Below, piece by piece: positions 18,959-29,451 of a stretch of 32,743 nt of DNA. The position numbers were made by a program, and so were the translations under genes. The stretch is from Pelomyxa schiedti. Its lineage: Eukaryota; Evosea; Pelobiontida; Pelomyxidae. The number at the start of each line of letters is the position of its first letter. Position 1 is the first letter of the stretch. The DNA is taken from assembly GCA_020536535.1 (NCBI GenBank), contig JAHLWZ010000989.1:1-32743 (forward strand). The letters run 5' to 3'. The notes beneath the pieces were generated by a model. That model made no database searches. It saw only the letters and a list, made by a program, of their open reading frames with translations, and was not told the origin of the DNA.

Positions 18959-21215
18959 TCAACAAAGAATGCAATGGTCATTGCTATGTGCCTTGGATGT
19001 AGTGGTTGTGGTGGATGTTGCTTTTGCTGTGGGTGGTTCCTCCGGCTTCTGTTCACCATCTGGGGGACAGCCCAATTTTTCTCCAAACACGTGGAGCTGG
19101 TGCATGAATGCACTGTTGGGGTATATGATTGGACGGGCCGCCGACACGAATTTGTGAGCTTCTTCGACGGATATTCTCCGTTTGGCCATCAAATAGGAAA
19201 TAACGATGGTAGCACTTCTGGAAATACCGGCGGCACTGTTGTGTGTTTAGATATCATAAATGAGAAAAGAACTGAAAAGAACCAGTGAACGAGAACTGCT
19301 GTGCCGTGTTCTAAGGCTTCGTCCATGAACTGGTGGCATGCCTCAAAATGAGAAAGTAAATCTGTGCTCTCTTCGTCTTCAACGGGAATTATAAAATAGT
19401 TGAAGTCATGTGGGTAGACCCCAACTTTGACGTCAAGAACTGTTACAACGTGGGTTACATGCCTAGACTGTAACAGTCAGGGAAGATATGAATGTGTATT
19501 TCGTACTACCTTCAACAAATACTTATTTTTCCCTGCCAACTGGGATCCCAACCATAATCCCGGAATAATTTCATTGGAACTTCTCTCTCCAGAATCAGCA
19601 ATACAACCCTTCGGGAGTGCTACAGCAGGCTACAGTGGTGAGATATAGACTCACTGCCGTTTTGTTGTTTGTTACTTGTAGATTCTACACCTCTCGATAT
19701 AGTATTGGGTTTCCTATAAGTAAGAATTGCTTCAAAGCAGGTGGCATCTCTGGTGGGAACTCCTCAATCTCGTTGTAACTGTGAATAGTTAACACCGATT
19801 GGAAAAAGGGAATATACCAGAGATCAAGAGCAACGAGATTCCTCATGCAGGAAATCTGTGGTGGAATAACTGCTATACGATTTGACTGCAGATTAAGGGC
19901 GACAAGAGCAGGGTTCAATAAACACGAGAAATTGTTAATATCGTTATTCCTATTGGTACCTTAACGTCAGTGGCTAACACAAACTTACTCAAGGTGCAAG
20001 GTGTTAAGAGAATGAAGGCTGAACAGCTCAGGTATTTCTTTCACCTTGTTGTTACTGAGATTTAACCTTGATTGAAGATCAACGTTCCAGCTGTTATCTT
20101 AGAGAAACCCACACACGAAGAGCTGAGAGCCTGGAGAGCTGCGATCTGGGCTCTGAAAAAGTTGAAATGTGATTCTCTTGCAATTGCAATTCAGTCAAGT
20201 GAGTAAAAGAGTAAATACACGCTGGGAATTCATCCAACTGATTTTCAGCGATATCAAGGGTTGTCAGATTGGAGAGCTTTGCTGTTTCCAGAATAAGTTT
20301 TTTTTTATGGCGAGATTCATAGGTTTTAGCCTACAAAATGTATGAGGTAAACTATGTATCCTGTTTGCTCCAAGGCGAAGAGTATTCAAACATGTCAAAG
20401 AACCTGATTTTTGTAATTTGGTTAAAAAAAGGGGGAACCCCAGCAGACTACCAAATTCCTCGGGAATTGAAGATATCTGATTTTGACTCAGAAGTAATTC
20501 CGTAAGTCCAGTCAAGTTTCCTATTGGAGTGAGGTTTTAGTACCTGCAGCACCGGGGTTAACCTGACCTATCTGTACTGGAATTTCGGTGATAACATTAT
20601 TGTTCAGGTGCAAAGTGTGTAACTTTGATAGAGAAGTTACTTCAGGAGGAATGATCTTAAATCTGTTGCCTGTGAGCCGGAGTGTGATGAGGTTTTCCAG
20701 CCCCTCAAGTATCACTTAGGCTCCAACAAGTTAGGATGGAAATTACCTCCAAAGAAGGCAGACCCTCCAAGTAATTTGACCCAAGGTCAAGAACCCGAAG
20801 TGATGCGAGCTGAGTAATTTGTGGAGGAAGATCAATACAATCATTATTTGACAGAATCAGAGATGTGATGTGGTCACAGCCCCACAGAATATCAGGAAAG
20901 CATTCACGCGTTGCCAATCGCCTGAATAAAATGCAATGAAAAACATTGCGCTATATTCTGCATAATACGACGGAGTATGGCAAGATTAGCAAGCAAGCAA
21001 ACAAACCTGAATCCCACGAACAACAAGTCACGCTGCGGCGTCTTTCCCAGGAGTGCCTCCACTTCGCCCTCCACCTTTTTTTTCGTGGAGTCTACTTCCT
21101 CAGCAGTCATGGCAAGAGGAGATCTTGCCAAACGCCCGAATCTAACAATAGGTGGCGCTCCGGGTAACGACGTAACAGGGGCAACAACCGTCCGCGTGCC
21201 ACTGACACCCGCCAT
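18959..21215 (-). CDS. Leucine-rich repeat plus dual-specificity phosphatase protein with CaaX-like end, twelve exons, 568 aa
   Basis: Exons (minus) 21215-21007, 20921-20747, 20703-20568, 20520-20452, 20403-20335, 20281-20113, 20066-19989, 19949-19818, 19778-19691, 19629-19510, 19467-19283 and 19235-18959 join in one frame. Residues about 75-375 form a row of roughly eleven 22-26-residue LRRs (HITSLILSNN, LRVLDLGSN, LHTLHLNNN, LTELLLSQN, LNTLRLGAN, LTTLDIAEN, LNTLHLENN, LVALNLQSN, LVALDLCYN). The dual-specificity phosphatase domain starts near IIPGLWLGSQLAGKNKYLL. It contains the catalytic P-loop HCAAGISRS (Cys477), the upstream Asp-containing loop PVEDEES, and the family ending AFMHQLHVFG. 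The LRRs probably select targets and the phosphatase removes phosphate from Ser/Thr/Tyr. The protein ends CILC (565-568), a possible prenylation box that would anchor it to membranes. LRR-phosphatase fusions are known from Entamoeba. It is divergent from the kinase gene. Confidence 0.88.
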
Positions 21216-21438
21216 TTTGTTTTCTTTTTTTTTTCCTCTTTCGTTTTCCCGGTGTCCGTTTTGGTTCCATGAAGCCAAAACAATGTCGTCGCAAGCGACG
21301 CGGCCGCTGACCATGTTGCAAAAGACCGACGCGGAGTTGATTTTGCAAGGGGACCCGACATTTTCCAGAGCGCTCTTCGAAGTAGAGCCACCTCCTACCC
21401 ACCATGAAGTTTGACAAAACCAAAACAACGAAACACAG

Positions 21439-24400
21439 ATGGCGTGTGAGCGCTCTTCCACTTCAGACGAAATTATATCTGCCTATCTCGATTTGATGTG
21501 CGGGGGCACGCTGCCGCCAACGGTATGATATTAATTAGCAAGAACACTGGCCCTCATTCCACACCCTTAGCTCAAGCACCCAGACACCTTGCAAGAAAAG
21601 ATACCACCGGTTGTAGTAGCTCGTCAGCAGACACCCGTGGGTGTTTTGCCTTCATATTCGCCTATGTATCCATATCCGGTGGTACAGCCCAAGACTGGCA
21701 TTACAGGAGGCTTGCCTATTGTGCCACCTACGGGCGGCGTCGGCCTCCCCATCATGGTCCCGCAACCATACGACTATTCCCAACTTCCACTCCCATACCC
21801 AGCCAAGCCCAGGGTTCTTTTCGGCCCCTACACCCCAGCACCCCCTGTGGTGACTGGGACCTCCCCTCCGAAAAGTAACCCCCTCCAAAATCAAAGGCGG
21901 GAGGTGCAACTCCCGGAAGTTATGCCAATACCACAAGGCCACCCGATACCGCAGGCACTAGCAAATCCACAGACACAATTACCGCAACTGAAAACACCAC
22001 AGCTGCAACAGCAGTTGCAGCGCGACCCAACTCCAAATACTCCCACACTTCATGAGCCACTGTTAGAACCAGAACCACAACTTAGGAATATCAAATTTGC
22101 ACCAGTAGAAGATCAAGCCGCCTTCCATGTCGCAGACAACTCTCACCTTCAACAAACGGAGCACACAGACGTTCCATTTTTCTGGAAGCAGAAAGTTGAT
22201 CAACTGACTGAACAGATTAGGATAGGTAGTAATTCCATTGTCGCACACAAGATTCATTTCTTTCAATAGTGGAGATAGAAAACTCGTTATTGAAGGGAAG
22301 GCTGCTGCAATCACAGATTTGCACAATCCATAAGGGAGAAATGGGCTTCGTTGAACTAAGTGGCATTGCAACATCCACAGCCACTCCTATTGGCAAAGGG
22401 TGCAATGGAAGTGTTTACAGAGCACAAGTAGTGCTAGAGAGAGGTGAAACATCAGAAGTAAAAGAAGTCGCAATAAAAATGATGTATAACCTCTACGCTG
22501 GAGCAACAACAAAAAGAATAAAGGACTGGTTTGACAGTGAGCACAGAGTTGGGTTGATGCATCCACACTGGTGCCTGGCAACTATCTTCAATGCTTTTAG
22601 GGGCAATACACAGCTGTGCCTTATCCCTGCTGAATTCCGCTCAAAGTATGTGCTCATCGACGAAAACTATCATCGAGTGGAAGGAAGCACCAGCGGCGAT
22701 GCAATTCAGATGTTCAATCGCACATCGTACCTCACAATGGAGCTCGGCAAGTGCACCCTTGAGGCAGTCATTGCAGATAAATTCTTCAGAGAGGGAAGAA
22801 AGCCACTTCCAGCCGATCTTGGCGGATCCAATCCGCTTCAGGTTGATAGAACGAACACTCAAGGAACGCGTGGCCTTGCACAACTTGCATTTTGCTGCCT
22901 GTGTGCATGTGACAATCTGAACTCACACGCGTGGTATCACTGCGACATCAAGCTTGACAACATCATCCTGGTTCAGAGGCCAACAACAACAGAAATGTTC
23001 CATGCCATCAGTGGCAACATTTGGGCTTTCTGTGACCTTGGGACATCCCTCCACTGTCCAACTGGTGAATTAATCTGCAACAGAGGGGACAGCATTGACG
23101 GTAATGCGGCAAACAGATCCCCCGAGATAGTCAACCCAGAAGAACTGCTTCCCAGAGGAAACCTCAAGTTCCGTCTTGCAAAGAATGACGTGTGGGCTGT
23201 TGGATGTGTACTCTTTGAGGCCATCTGTGGGAAACACCCCTGCTACAAACTCAATCAACTTGACCGAGCCATACTCATCTCATCCACAGCACCGTTTCTC
23301 ATCCCGGACGAATTCCTCGACCACACACCAGTCACATCACTTGTTCCCTACCTCCTGGAGCGGGACTCAGACATAAGGCCCACAGCCAAGCAAGCCATGC
23401 TCATATGTGGGGCTCTCATGTTCCTGCCTCCACCTCACAACACCAACTTATGCTCCCGTAATGCAAACCACATCACAGAATCCATCCGGTTTTTCACCGA
23501 CAACACACCTCAGGTCGAATCCATCCTCCTCCAAGTGCACAGCCACAACCTCGAGGCACTCAAAGGTCCAAAGCCCTATTCAACTTCACCCTCTTCTTTC
23601 TCGCAACAGTCTAAAACACCGCCTCTCCAGCCTACAGTGCCACAACAACCACCGCAGCTCATTCCGCCTCATCCCGGACAACCACCTTACCGGCCACAGT
23701 CACCATCTCCGCGGCCACAGTCTCCGCCTTCGCGCCCACTGTCTCCGCCTCCTCGCCCCCTGTCCCCACCTCCGCGAACCCAAGCGCAACTACAGACACC
23801 CGCCTCATCTTTACAGCCTGCAGAACAAAGGTATGGTCAGTTCCGCTTGTGGATTATTTGTTTATCTGCCTGTGCCTAATCTTTTTCCTCTTTTTTACAG
23901 AAAAGCCCGTGGGTTTAATGTTGAAAAAAAAACACCAGCTGGGATATGGGAACCCAGAGTTCTTGTCTTCACAAGAGCAAATCTTCTGGTTGAAGTTGAC
24001 CCACGACAGAACAACGCCATTGTTGAAAAAACGGAACTGTCTGGTCTGACTGGATTCATACCACCTTGTTTGTATCCCTGATGAATTAAAATCCTACCAT
24101 CTAAAACAGTCTGTCACAGCCACACCAACGGAAGCTATCACGACTGTTTATCTTGAATTTGGGCCAGCCCAAAAAGTTTATCACATCGCAGGTTCACAGT
24201 TAGCCGCCTTTCAGGACCAAGTGGCGCCCTACCTCCCACCAGCAAAGGTAATCCTTTCTTTCTTTCACTGAAGCTGTGTAAAACACAGTACCACAGGTGG
24301 AACCACCAGCTGCAGTGGTCGCATTATCATCATCGTCACCAAGTAATACTAGTACACCCACAACAACATTACCACCAACTGGTAACAGTGCATTCACCAC

Positions 24401-24587
24401 CACAGCAGTCCCAACATCGATCACAGCCCCGGAGCCAATCCCGTCTGCACAATCACAACCAACTCCAACACTTGAACAGGTGTGCTCCCTCGTGTTCACA
24501 AACGAAGCTCTCTCCAATGTTGTTGAATTCTGCTCCGTCATGCTTCAATTCTGCAACCGCCGAGCAGTGTACTACCACAGCACTTAA
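21439..24587 (+). CDS. Divergent protein kinase with Pro-rich flanks and PH-like tail, frame break near 24050
   Basis: Exons 21439-21522, 21571-22225, 22270-23830, 23901-about 24052, then (shifted frame) to 24247, and 24297-24587. Residues 1-215 are Pro/Gln-rich, followed by a short coiled coil (DQLTEQI-RIVEIENSLLKGR). The kinase domain has the glycine loop IGKGCNGSVY (about 287), AIK Lys316, catalytic HCDIKLDN (470 onward, in place of HRDxKxxN), DLG at 502 (in place of DFG), RSPE and DVWAVGCVLFE. It likely phosphorylates Ser/Thr substrates; the retained Lys, catalytic Asp and Asn suggest activity. A Pro-rich linker and a PH-like segment follow (GFNVEKKTPAGIWEPRVLVF). In frame, the PH-like part stops at 24079-24081, but the matching continuation (IPDELKSYHLKQS, QLAAFQDQVAPYL) lies in another frame, so one surplus base is suspected between 24045 and 24055. 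Confidence 0.78.
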
Positions 24588-24654
24588 AAAAAATCCAAAC
24601 AAAAATCTATCGAATTCGCAACCGTGGAAAAAAGCGTAGACATAACCAAATAAT

Positions 24655-24687
24655 ACAACGAGGGGAATCCTAAGAAACCCTCGTTGT
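24655..24687. other. Perfect 10-bp inverted repeat (hairpin)
   Basis: ACAACGAGGG at 24655-24664 is followed 13 bases later by its exact complement CCCTCGTTGT at 24678-24687. It lies about 70 bp downstream of the kinase stop codon. It could fold as a stem-loop in the 3' untranslated RNA or mark a mobile-element border. Function is unknown. Confidence 0.55.
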
Positions 24688-24731
24688 GTTACTGCTGGTG
24701 TGTTGTACACAAATGAAAGTTTATTAAATAG

Positions 24732-25331
24732 CATTGTATGGAATTACTAAGTGGAAACCACTGACAGAGATGTGGCAAACAACAGGACATACAGTGATGT
24801 TGAGAGTGCCAGGAGTGAAAGTGTCAGCAGTAGAGCTCCTCATTGTCAAGACAGAAGAAGAAACTGGTATTACAAGTCAAGCTGGTATCCGACTTGGGTT
24901 TGATTTTCCCTTTCGTAGCTGGGAGAGAACTTTCATTACTTGTGAGTATCAATAAGATGCCTGCAGTTCTTGCCACTATGTACTCAAGGTTCCTCTCTTT
25001 TTTTTTAAAGAAATTACAATACAAGAGGTAGTACTACGTTGGTAAGCTTTCAGTTTTAAACTCCTTGCAGGTAAGCCCTTATTTTCTCTGCATTTGTAAT
25101 CTCAAGTTGGGCCAAACTGAAGAACTTCAACAAGCATTAGATCAATGTGAGATTCTGGCAAACAGTACACATCACTCTGTGATTGGTTTGTGCAAGGATC
25201 GTGCTGGTGCCATACAGTATGTTGTTCACAGAGACAACACACTCGGATATAATTGCTACTGGCTTTGGAGAGCAGAAACTAACTTCCAAGACACACACCT
25301 TCCCTGCACCACAAGCTTCGGACCACAATGA
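24732..25331 (+). CDS. Unassigned gene fragment, three exons
   Basis: Three stretches join in phase: an exon after AAATAG at about 24732-24945, a small exon 25011-25041 (NYNTRGSTTL), and 25107-25331. Donors GAGTATC and GGTAAGC and pyrimidine-rich acceptors support real introns of 65 bp each. The first exon reads like a beta-rich domain (TVMLRVPGVKVSAVELLIV, then RLGFDFPFRSWERTF). The last begins with a helix (EELQQALDQCEILANS) and ends CTTSFGPQ. No start codon is evident, so the 5' part is missing or the piece belongs to a longer or decayed gene; it may even be a continuation of the kinase locus. No family is recognised. Confidence 0.35.
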
Positions 25332-25339
25332 TAGAGAAA

Positions 25340-25730
25340 CCAACACCGGCTCACTGGGTCAACCTGGTCAAGAATCTCAACACCAAGGGAATCCCTCCAA
25401 CCCTGCGGAACCATGCTCTCCAAATTGCAACCGGCATGAAGCCCCCGAACAACCGCATGTCCCACGTCCTCCACATTGCCTCAACATGCCCGGCACGGCT
25501 GCAATTCCCCGGAATCGGTCAAGCACATCCTCAACACATGCCGCCACAATTCCGCAATCCACAAGGAACTCCAGTTAAACTCCCTGAAGACTCTGAATGT
25601 CACTCCTAACACCCCAAACTCCGCTAAATCCGGCGCTAGGAATCTGGGAAGTCATCACTTTCACACTACCACGTGTCAACCCCTGCTCGAGTTAAGGAGG
25701 AACCTTGGTCTTCCAACCATCGAAGATTGA
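25340..25730 (+). pseudogene. Probable retrotransposon relic with zinc-knuckle-like end
   Basis: Two overlapping frames complement each other. The first (25328-25609) holds HWVNLVKN, GIPPTLRNHALQIATG and an Asn/Pro-rich run. The second (about 25476-25730) holds HGCNSPESVKHILNTCRHNS, a Cys/His pattern like the C-terminal knuckle after the reverse transcriptase/RNase H of non-LTR elements (C-x-x-C, E-x-x-x-H-x-L-x-x-C). The switch of frame at about 25485 indicates a broken copy. No reverse transcriptase catalytic core is present in the window. Distant similarity by eye only. Confidence 0.4.
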
Positions 25731-25935
25731 ATCGGAAGCTGTGATCCCTCCCAATCTCATACACTGCCCCCATAAATACCGGGGAAAAGACCCGGACCGT
25801 CACAAAACCGCCTCTGGTCAGCAACACACATAATTCAGCAGCCTCACTATAACCAAACAACATCAGTCTCATAATAATCTGGCAGTTCGATTTTTCTTCC
25901 TCTTTCTTCTTTTCTTCGTTCGTTAGTTTGACCAA

Positions 25936-28027
25936 ATGGGGCAAACACGGAGCCGCGGTTCTATGGCCGAAATTCCGGCGTGCCCGGTCGATACCGAGTG
26001 GGGCGTCGTGTGCAACACCCATCCGCTGCTTCTGGCCGTGTGGCAGCGCAACGTGCAGGGCGTGGCCGCCGCCGTGGCCGCCATGTCGCCCGACGACCCA
26101 CAATTGCGGTCCGCCGTGTCCACCAACCACCGGGGCTTCACGGCCCTCCACGTCGCGGCCATCCACGGGCGCGAGGAGATCGTCAACGCCCTGCTAACCG
26201 CCGTTTCCGCGAAGCTCAACTGCGATCCATCGCAAAGTGTCCCTTCAAGCGACGCGGGAAGTGTTGATGTCTCCGAGGAGTCACAACAGAACCCCAATGG
26301 ATGTGGGTCCACGAAAATACTGAGGGAGTTTGTTAACAGGCCCTGTGGCGAGAATCACACCGCTCTGATGTACGCCACATATATGCACTATCCCGCTGTT
26401 GTGGAGTGCCTCGTGAAGCTCTGGGGTGCTGATCCATTATGGGACCGGACTTGCCTGCAGACGACTGAACCAACCAAGGTACCACCAAGTGAGTTACCTC
26501 GAGTGTCTATGCCGCACAGTAATTCCCGCTATTCTGCACTCCATGTAGCGGCTTATCGCGGTTCTGTGGCCGCCATTGATGCTATTCTCACTCACTCCTC
26601 ACCGCAGCGGCGTATACTTGCTGTCACAGCAACGGACGGAATGGGATTCACCCCTCTTTTGATTGCTTGTGTAGAAAAGAAGCTGGATTGTGTAAAAAAC
26701 CTTCTGGACCAGAAATGGGGTGAGGAGGTAGTGAACAGAGCATGTGGGGAAGTTCGACTCGCTGCCATTTCTAGTGGACCTATTGCACCTCTTTATTATT
26801 GTGCGAGATATATCATTGATGACAATGAAGTTCTCCACCTTCTCTGCGAGCTTGGGGCAATAAATGGGTTGATTGATTCGATCGTTTGGAACATATCTAA
26901 TGCTCGATTTGATATCCTTATTAAGCATCGTCATCTGGCAAAAGTTATCAATGAACTATCATCAGATAACACAACTGTACTTTATGCAGCAACTACACAT
27001 AATCTTAGTGATCAGGCCCTCAAATTAATGACCCTTGGCGCGGACCCAAATATCTCAGGCACTCGGCAAGATTCCCGTGGCACAGATTCTTGCTTTCATA
27101 CACCACTTACTGCAGCATTTATGAGCAAGCAATTAAAGCTCGCAGTGGTAATGATGCAAAACGGCGCAAAGTTTCCAGAGAATTTCAGCTATTTATGTGC
27201 AAAAGATGATCCAACTTTTCTAACAACTAATGGTTCAACCTCTTTGTTCATCAAATTATCATCTGACTTTCCACAGAAGTAATCCAAGCACATTTGGAAG
27301 CCCTTGACAAGTACTTCAACTTACTCCCTACTGTGCAATCTGTTTCCATGTTCTATCGCCAATCTATACAATGCAGAGACCTTTCTGACACTTTATTAGA
27401 GTAAATTCCGGAATCCTTATTTAACATATTAATATAATATTAATATACCAGTGGGGATACAATCCTTCCCAAGCTGTGGAACAGTACAGTAGGAGTTATG
27501 GGAGTTCTATATTATTTAGATGTGCGGACGATAGGCCGGCTACAGCAAGTGTCTAGAATTTGGTAATATCTTCACTTCTTTCTCTTGTTCACACTGGCCA
27601 GGTATAACATTGGTTGTGCAAGCCGACTGTGGAAAGTACTCTTTTTCTTTATTTTTTTTCCCCCACTAATCAAAATCTGGGAAACAGCAAGTACTGATGA
27701 ATACCAGTGCAAAATGGATGAACAAGAGGCAAACTCAACTTCGAAGAATGATTGCTGCTCTAAGTGACACAGAATCAGTGCACAGTGTAAATGTAAAAAA
27801 AAACCACTAAAAAAAATTGACGGTGATCTAAAATACTCTAGTGGAAAAATTTTGCATTCCTGTGGATATCTAGACACCAATGTATTGTGTGTCACAAGGT
27901 CTACCATCCCTATGACAGTTCGAGCTGTAATACATCAGAAAACCACCTGATAAGTCGTGCTGAACCTGAGCTGGATGACATCATTCCAGAGGAGTGGAAA
28001 CCTACATATGACACAGTACGCCATTAA
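25936..28027 (+). CDS. Ankyrin-repeat plus F-box protein, six exons, 616 aa
   Basis: Exons 25936-27232, 27277-27400, 27452-27562, 27602-27635, 27688-27786 and 27842-28027 join in phase; introns are 39-55 bp. Without splicing, the first frame would stop at 27282. Classical ankyrin repeats are visible (GFTALHVAAIHGREEIVNALL at 64-84, HTALMYATYMHYPAVVECLV, YSALHVAAYRGSVAAIDAIL, GFTPLLIACVEKKLDCVKNLL), with weaker ones to about 430. Residues 475-522 form an F-box: ILPKLW, VLYYLDVRTIGRLQQVSRIW, then RLWK. F-boxes bind Skp1 in SCF ubiquitin ligases, so the ankyrin part would choose the target. The C-terminal 60 residues hold a CIVCHK...C cysteine cluster and end near WKPTYDTVRH. The join of the last exon is less sure than the rest. 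The gene is flanked upstream by a retroelement relic and converges on the membrane-protein gene. Confidence 0.83.
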
Positions 28028-28141
28028 ACCTACAACCACAACTACTCTCTGTTACAAGACTGTATAAAAAAACCACAAAACAAAAAATCCCAAAACTAGG
28101 GAATTATTCTCCCACAGAATTTATGTGGGGTATCGAATGGC

Positions 28142-29070
28142 TTAGTGGTGCTCTGCAGAGCTGGGGGTAACTGTAACAGCATCAAGTGACACCCCCTCAC
28201 CTTTACCCTCCTCTTTATGGTGAGCTTCATGTCTGAGTTCATGTTCCACTTCACATATCTCACCCATGAGGTGATAGACATAGTGGAGAGTTGTCAAAAC
28301 AAAGAAGAGTTGCAATGCTGAGAACAGTGCCTCTTCAGCTGTGGTTTCTCCTCCCTTTTTTTGTTGGAAATGGTTTACTTCTCTGGAAAAAGGTTACTGA
28401 GTAGCTCACCTCTTCACCGGCAACTTCATTTACATGCTGCACTATCTCATTTATACAGTAAAACAGTGCATGATAAATCCGTACATATTTATAGGCTCTC
28501 ACGGAATACAAGTCAAATGGAAACCATGATATTATGCATCTGGACTTTAAATTAACTGATAAATCACTACGCTCAAACGAAAAATATCGATTACGATACC
28601 TGAAAACTCCACTCAGTGAAAAAATTAACACCACATAGGCAACAGAAGCGGCTATTCTCCACCCTTTTTCACCCTCAGACTTTGTTACCAAGTATACTAT
28701 CATTTGTAAGTTACGACGGTATTATTATTACGTGGAAATTGACCCACCATATGCAACAATGGAACCAATCCCTGTTACTGTAATGCCATCCACAGACAAC
28801 CATTTTTTCCAGAAGTTCTTCCTGTTTGAGTTTAACACTTCCCTTCTCTTAGGGAAGCAAAGCAAATGGATACATGTTGAGACGAATTGAGAAGACCAGC
28901 CAATAAATAACGCGAGGGATTGTGGTGCAAGCATAAACAGCCCATGCTACATCCTTGTTGTCACCATACATGAGAAGTACAATTGTTGCAGTATACACTT
29001 CTGTCAGAATTTCAAAAGACAACCAAATCCACGATTCCACTTTGCCCATTTCACTCTTGTGGTGTCCCAT
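28142..29070 (-). CDS. Multi-pass membrane protein, four exons, 249 aa
   Basis: Proposed exons 29070-28897, 28847-28748, 28696-28418 and 28338-28142 join in phase. Hydrophobic segments: WIWLSFEILTEVYTATIVLL, VAWAVYACTTIPRVIYWL, GITVTGIGSIVAY, RIAASVAYVVLIFSLSGVF, and ALFSALQLFFVLTTLHYVYH. The tail is hydrophilic and His/Glu-rich and ends SAEHH. A GTATCG donor at 28602 would not keep phase, so that stretch is left as exon. For the first intron an alternative (donor 28873, 28 bp) is phase-compatible but unusually short. No family is recognised. Its start codon is 381 bp from that of the divergent seven-helix protein. Confidence 0.68.
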
Positions 29071-29451
29071 GATTGCGTGCTTGCTTGCGTGTTTGTTTGG
29101 TGATTTGTTATGCGTGGTCCACTGTGGTGAAGTGTTTTTTCGCGTTTTGGGATTTTCGGCATCGATTCCTTAAAACAAGTCGATCTTTCCGAGCTGCGAT
29201 TCCTGCATTATGTCCTACACAACAACAGTCTCCTACTATGGACGTTGATAAGATGCAAAAAAGGCCTGCACACCGGAAATTCCGTAATTCTCTGTTCGTG
29301 ATATTTGCACCATGGGTAGGAAGAGTGAGGCATTAGGTCAAGAGAGTGCACGAATTTACTCTTTCGTGCTGTCCACAGCACCCAATGTTTTGTTGTTTCC
29401 ATTCACAGATCTCCTACGGAAAACACCCGTTTCACTTAACAGATCACATAC
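29071..29451. promoter_or_regulatory. 381-bp divergent intergenic region between two membrane-protein genes
   Basis: This stretch separates two genes transcribed away from each other. No further gene is supported. It would have to contain both promoters. A weak open frame at 29208-29402 has no domain features. Confidence 0.45.

Noticed and set aside
20977-21414. Plus-strand 145 aa frame, including an ATG at 21283, as a first exon of the kinase gene
   Set aside because: It overlaps the first exon and promoter of the LRR-phosphatase gene, and the kinase has a better first exon at 21439 that joins in phase.
28552-28602. In-frame 51-bp GT-AG stretch in the minus-strand membrane protein as an intron
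   Set aside because: Removing it does not keep a consistent phase with the flanking codons; the unspliced frame is open.
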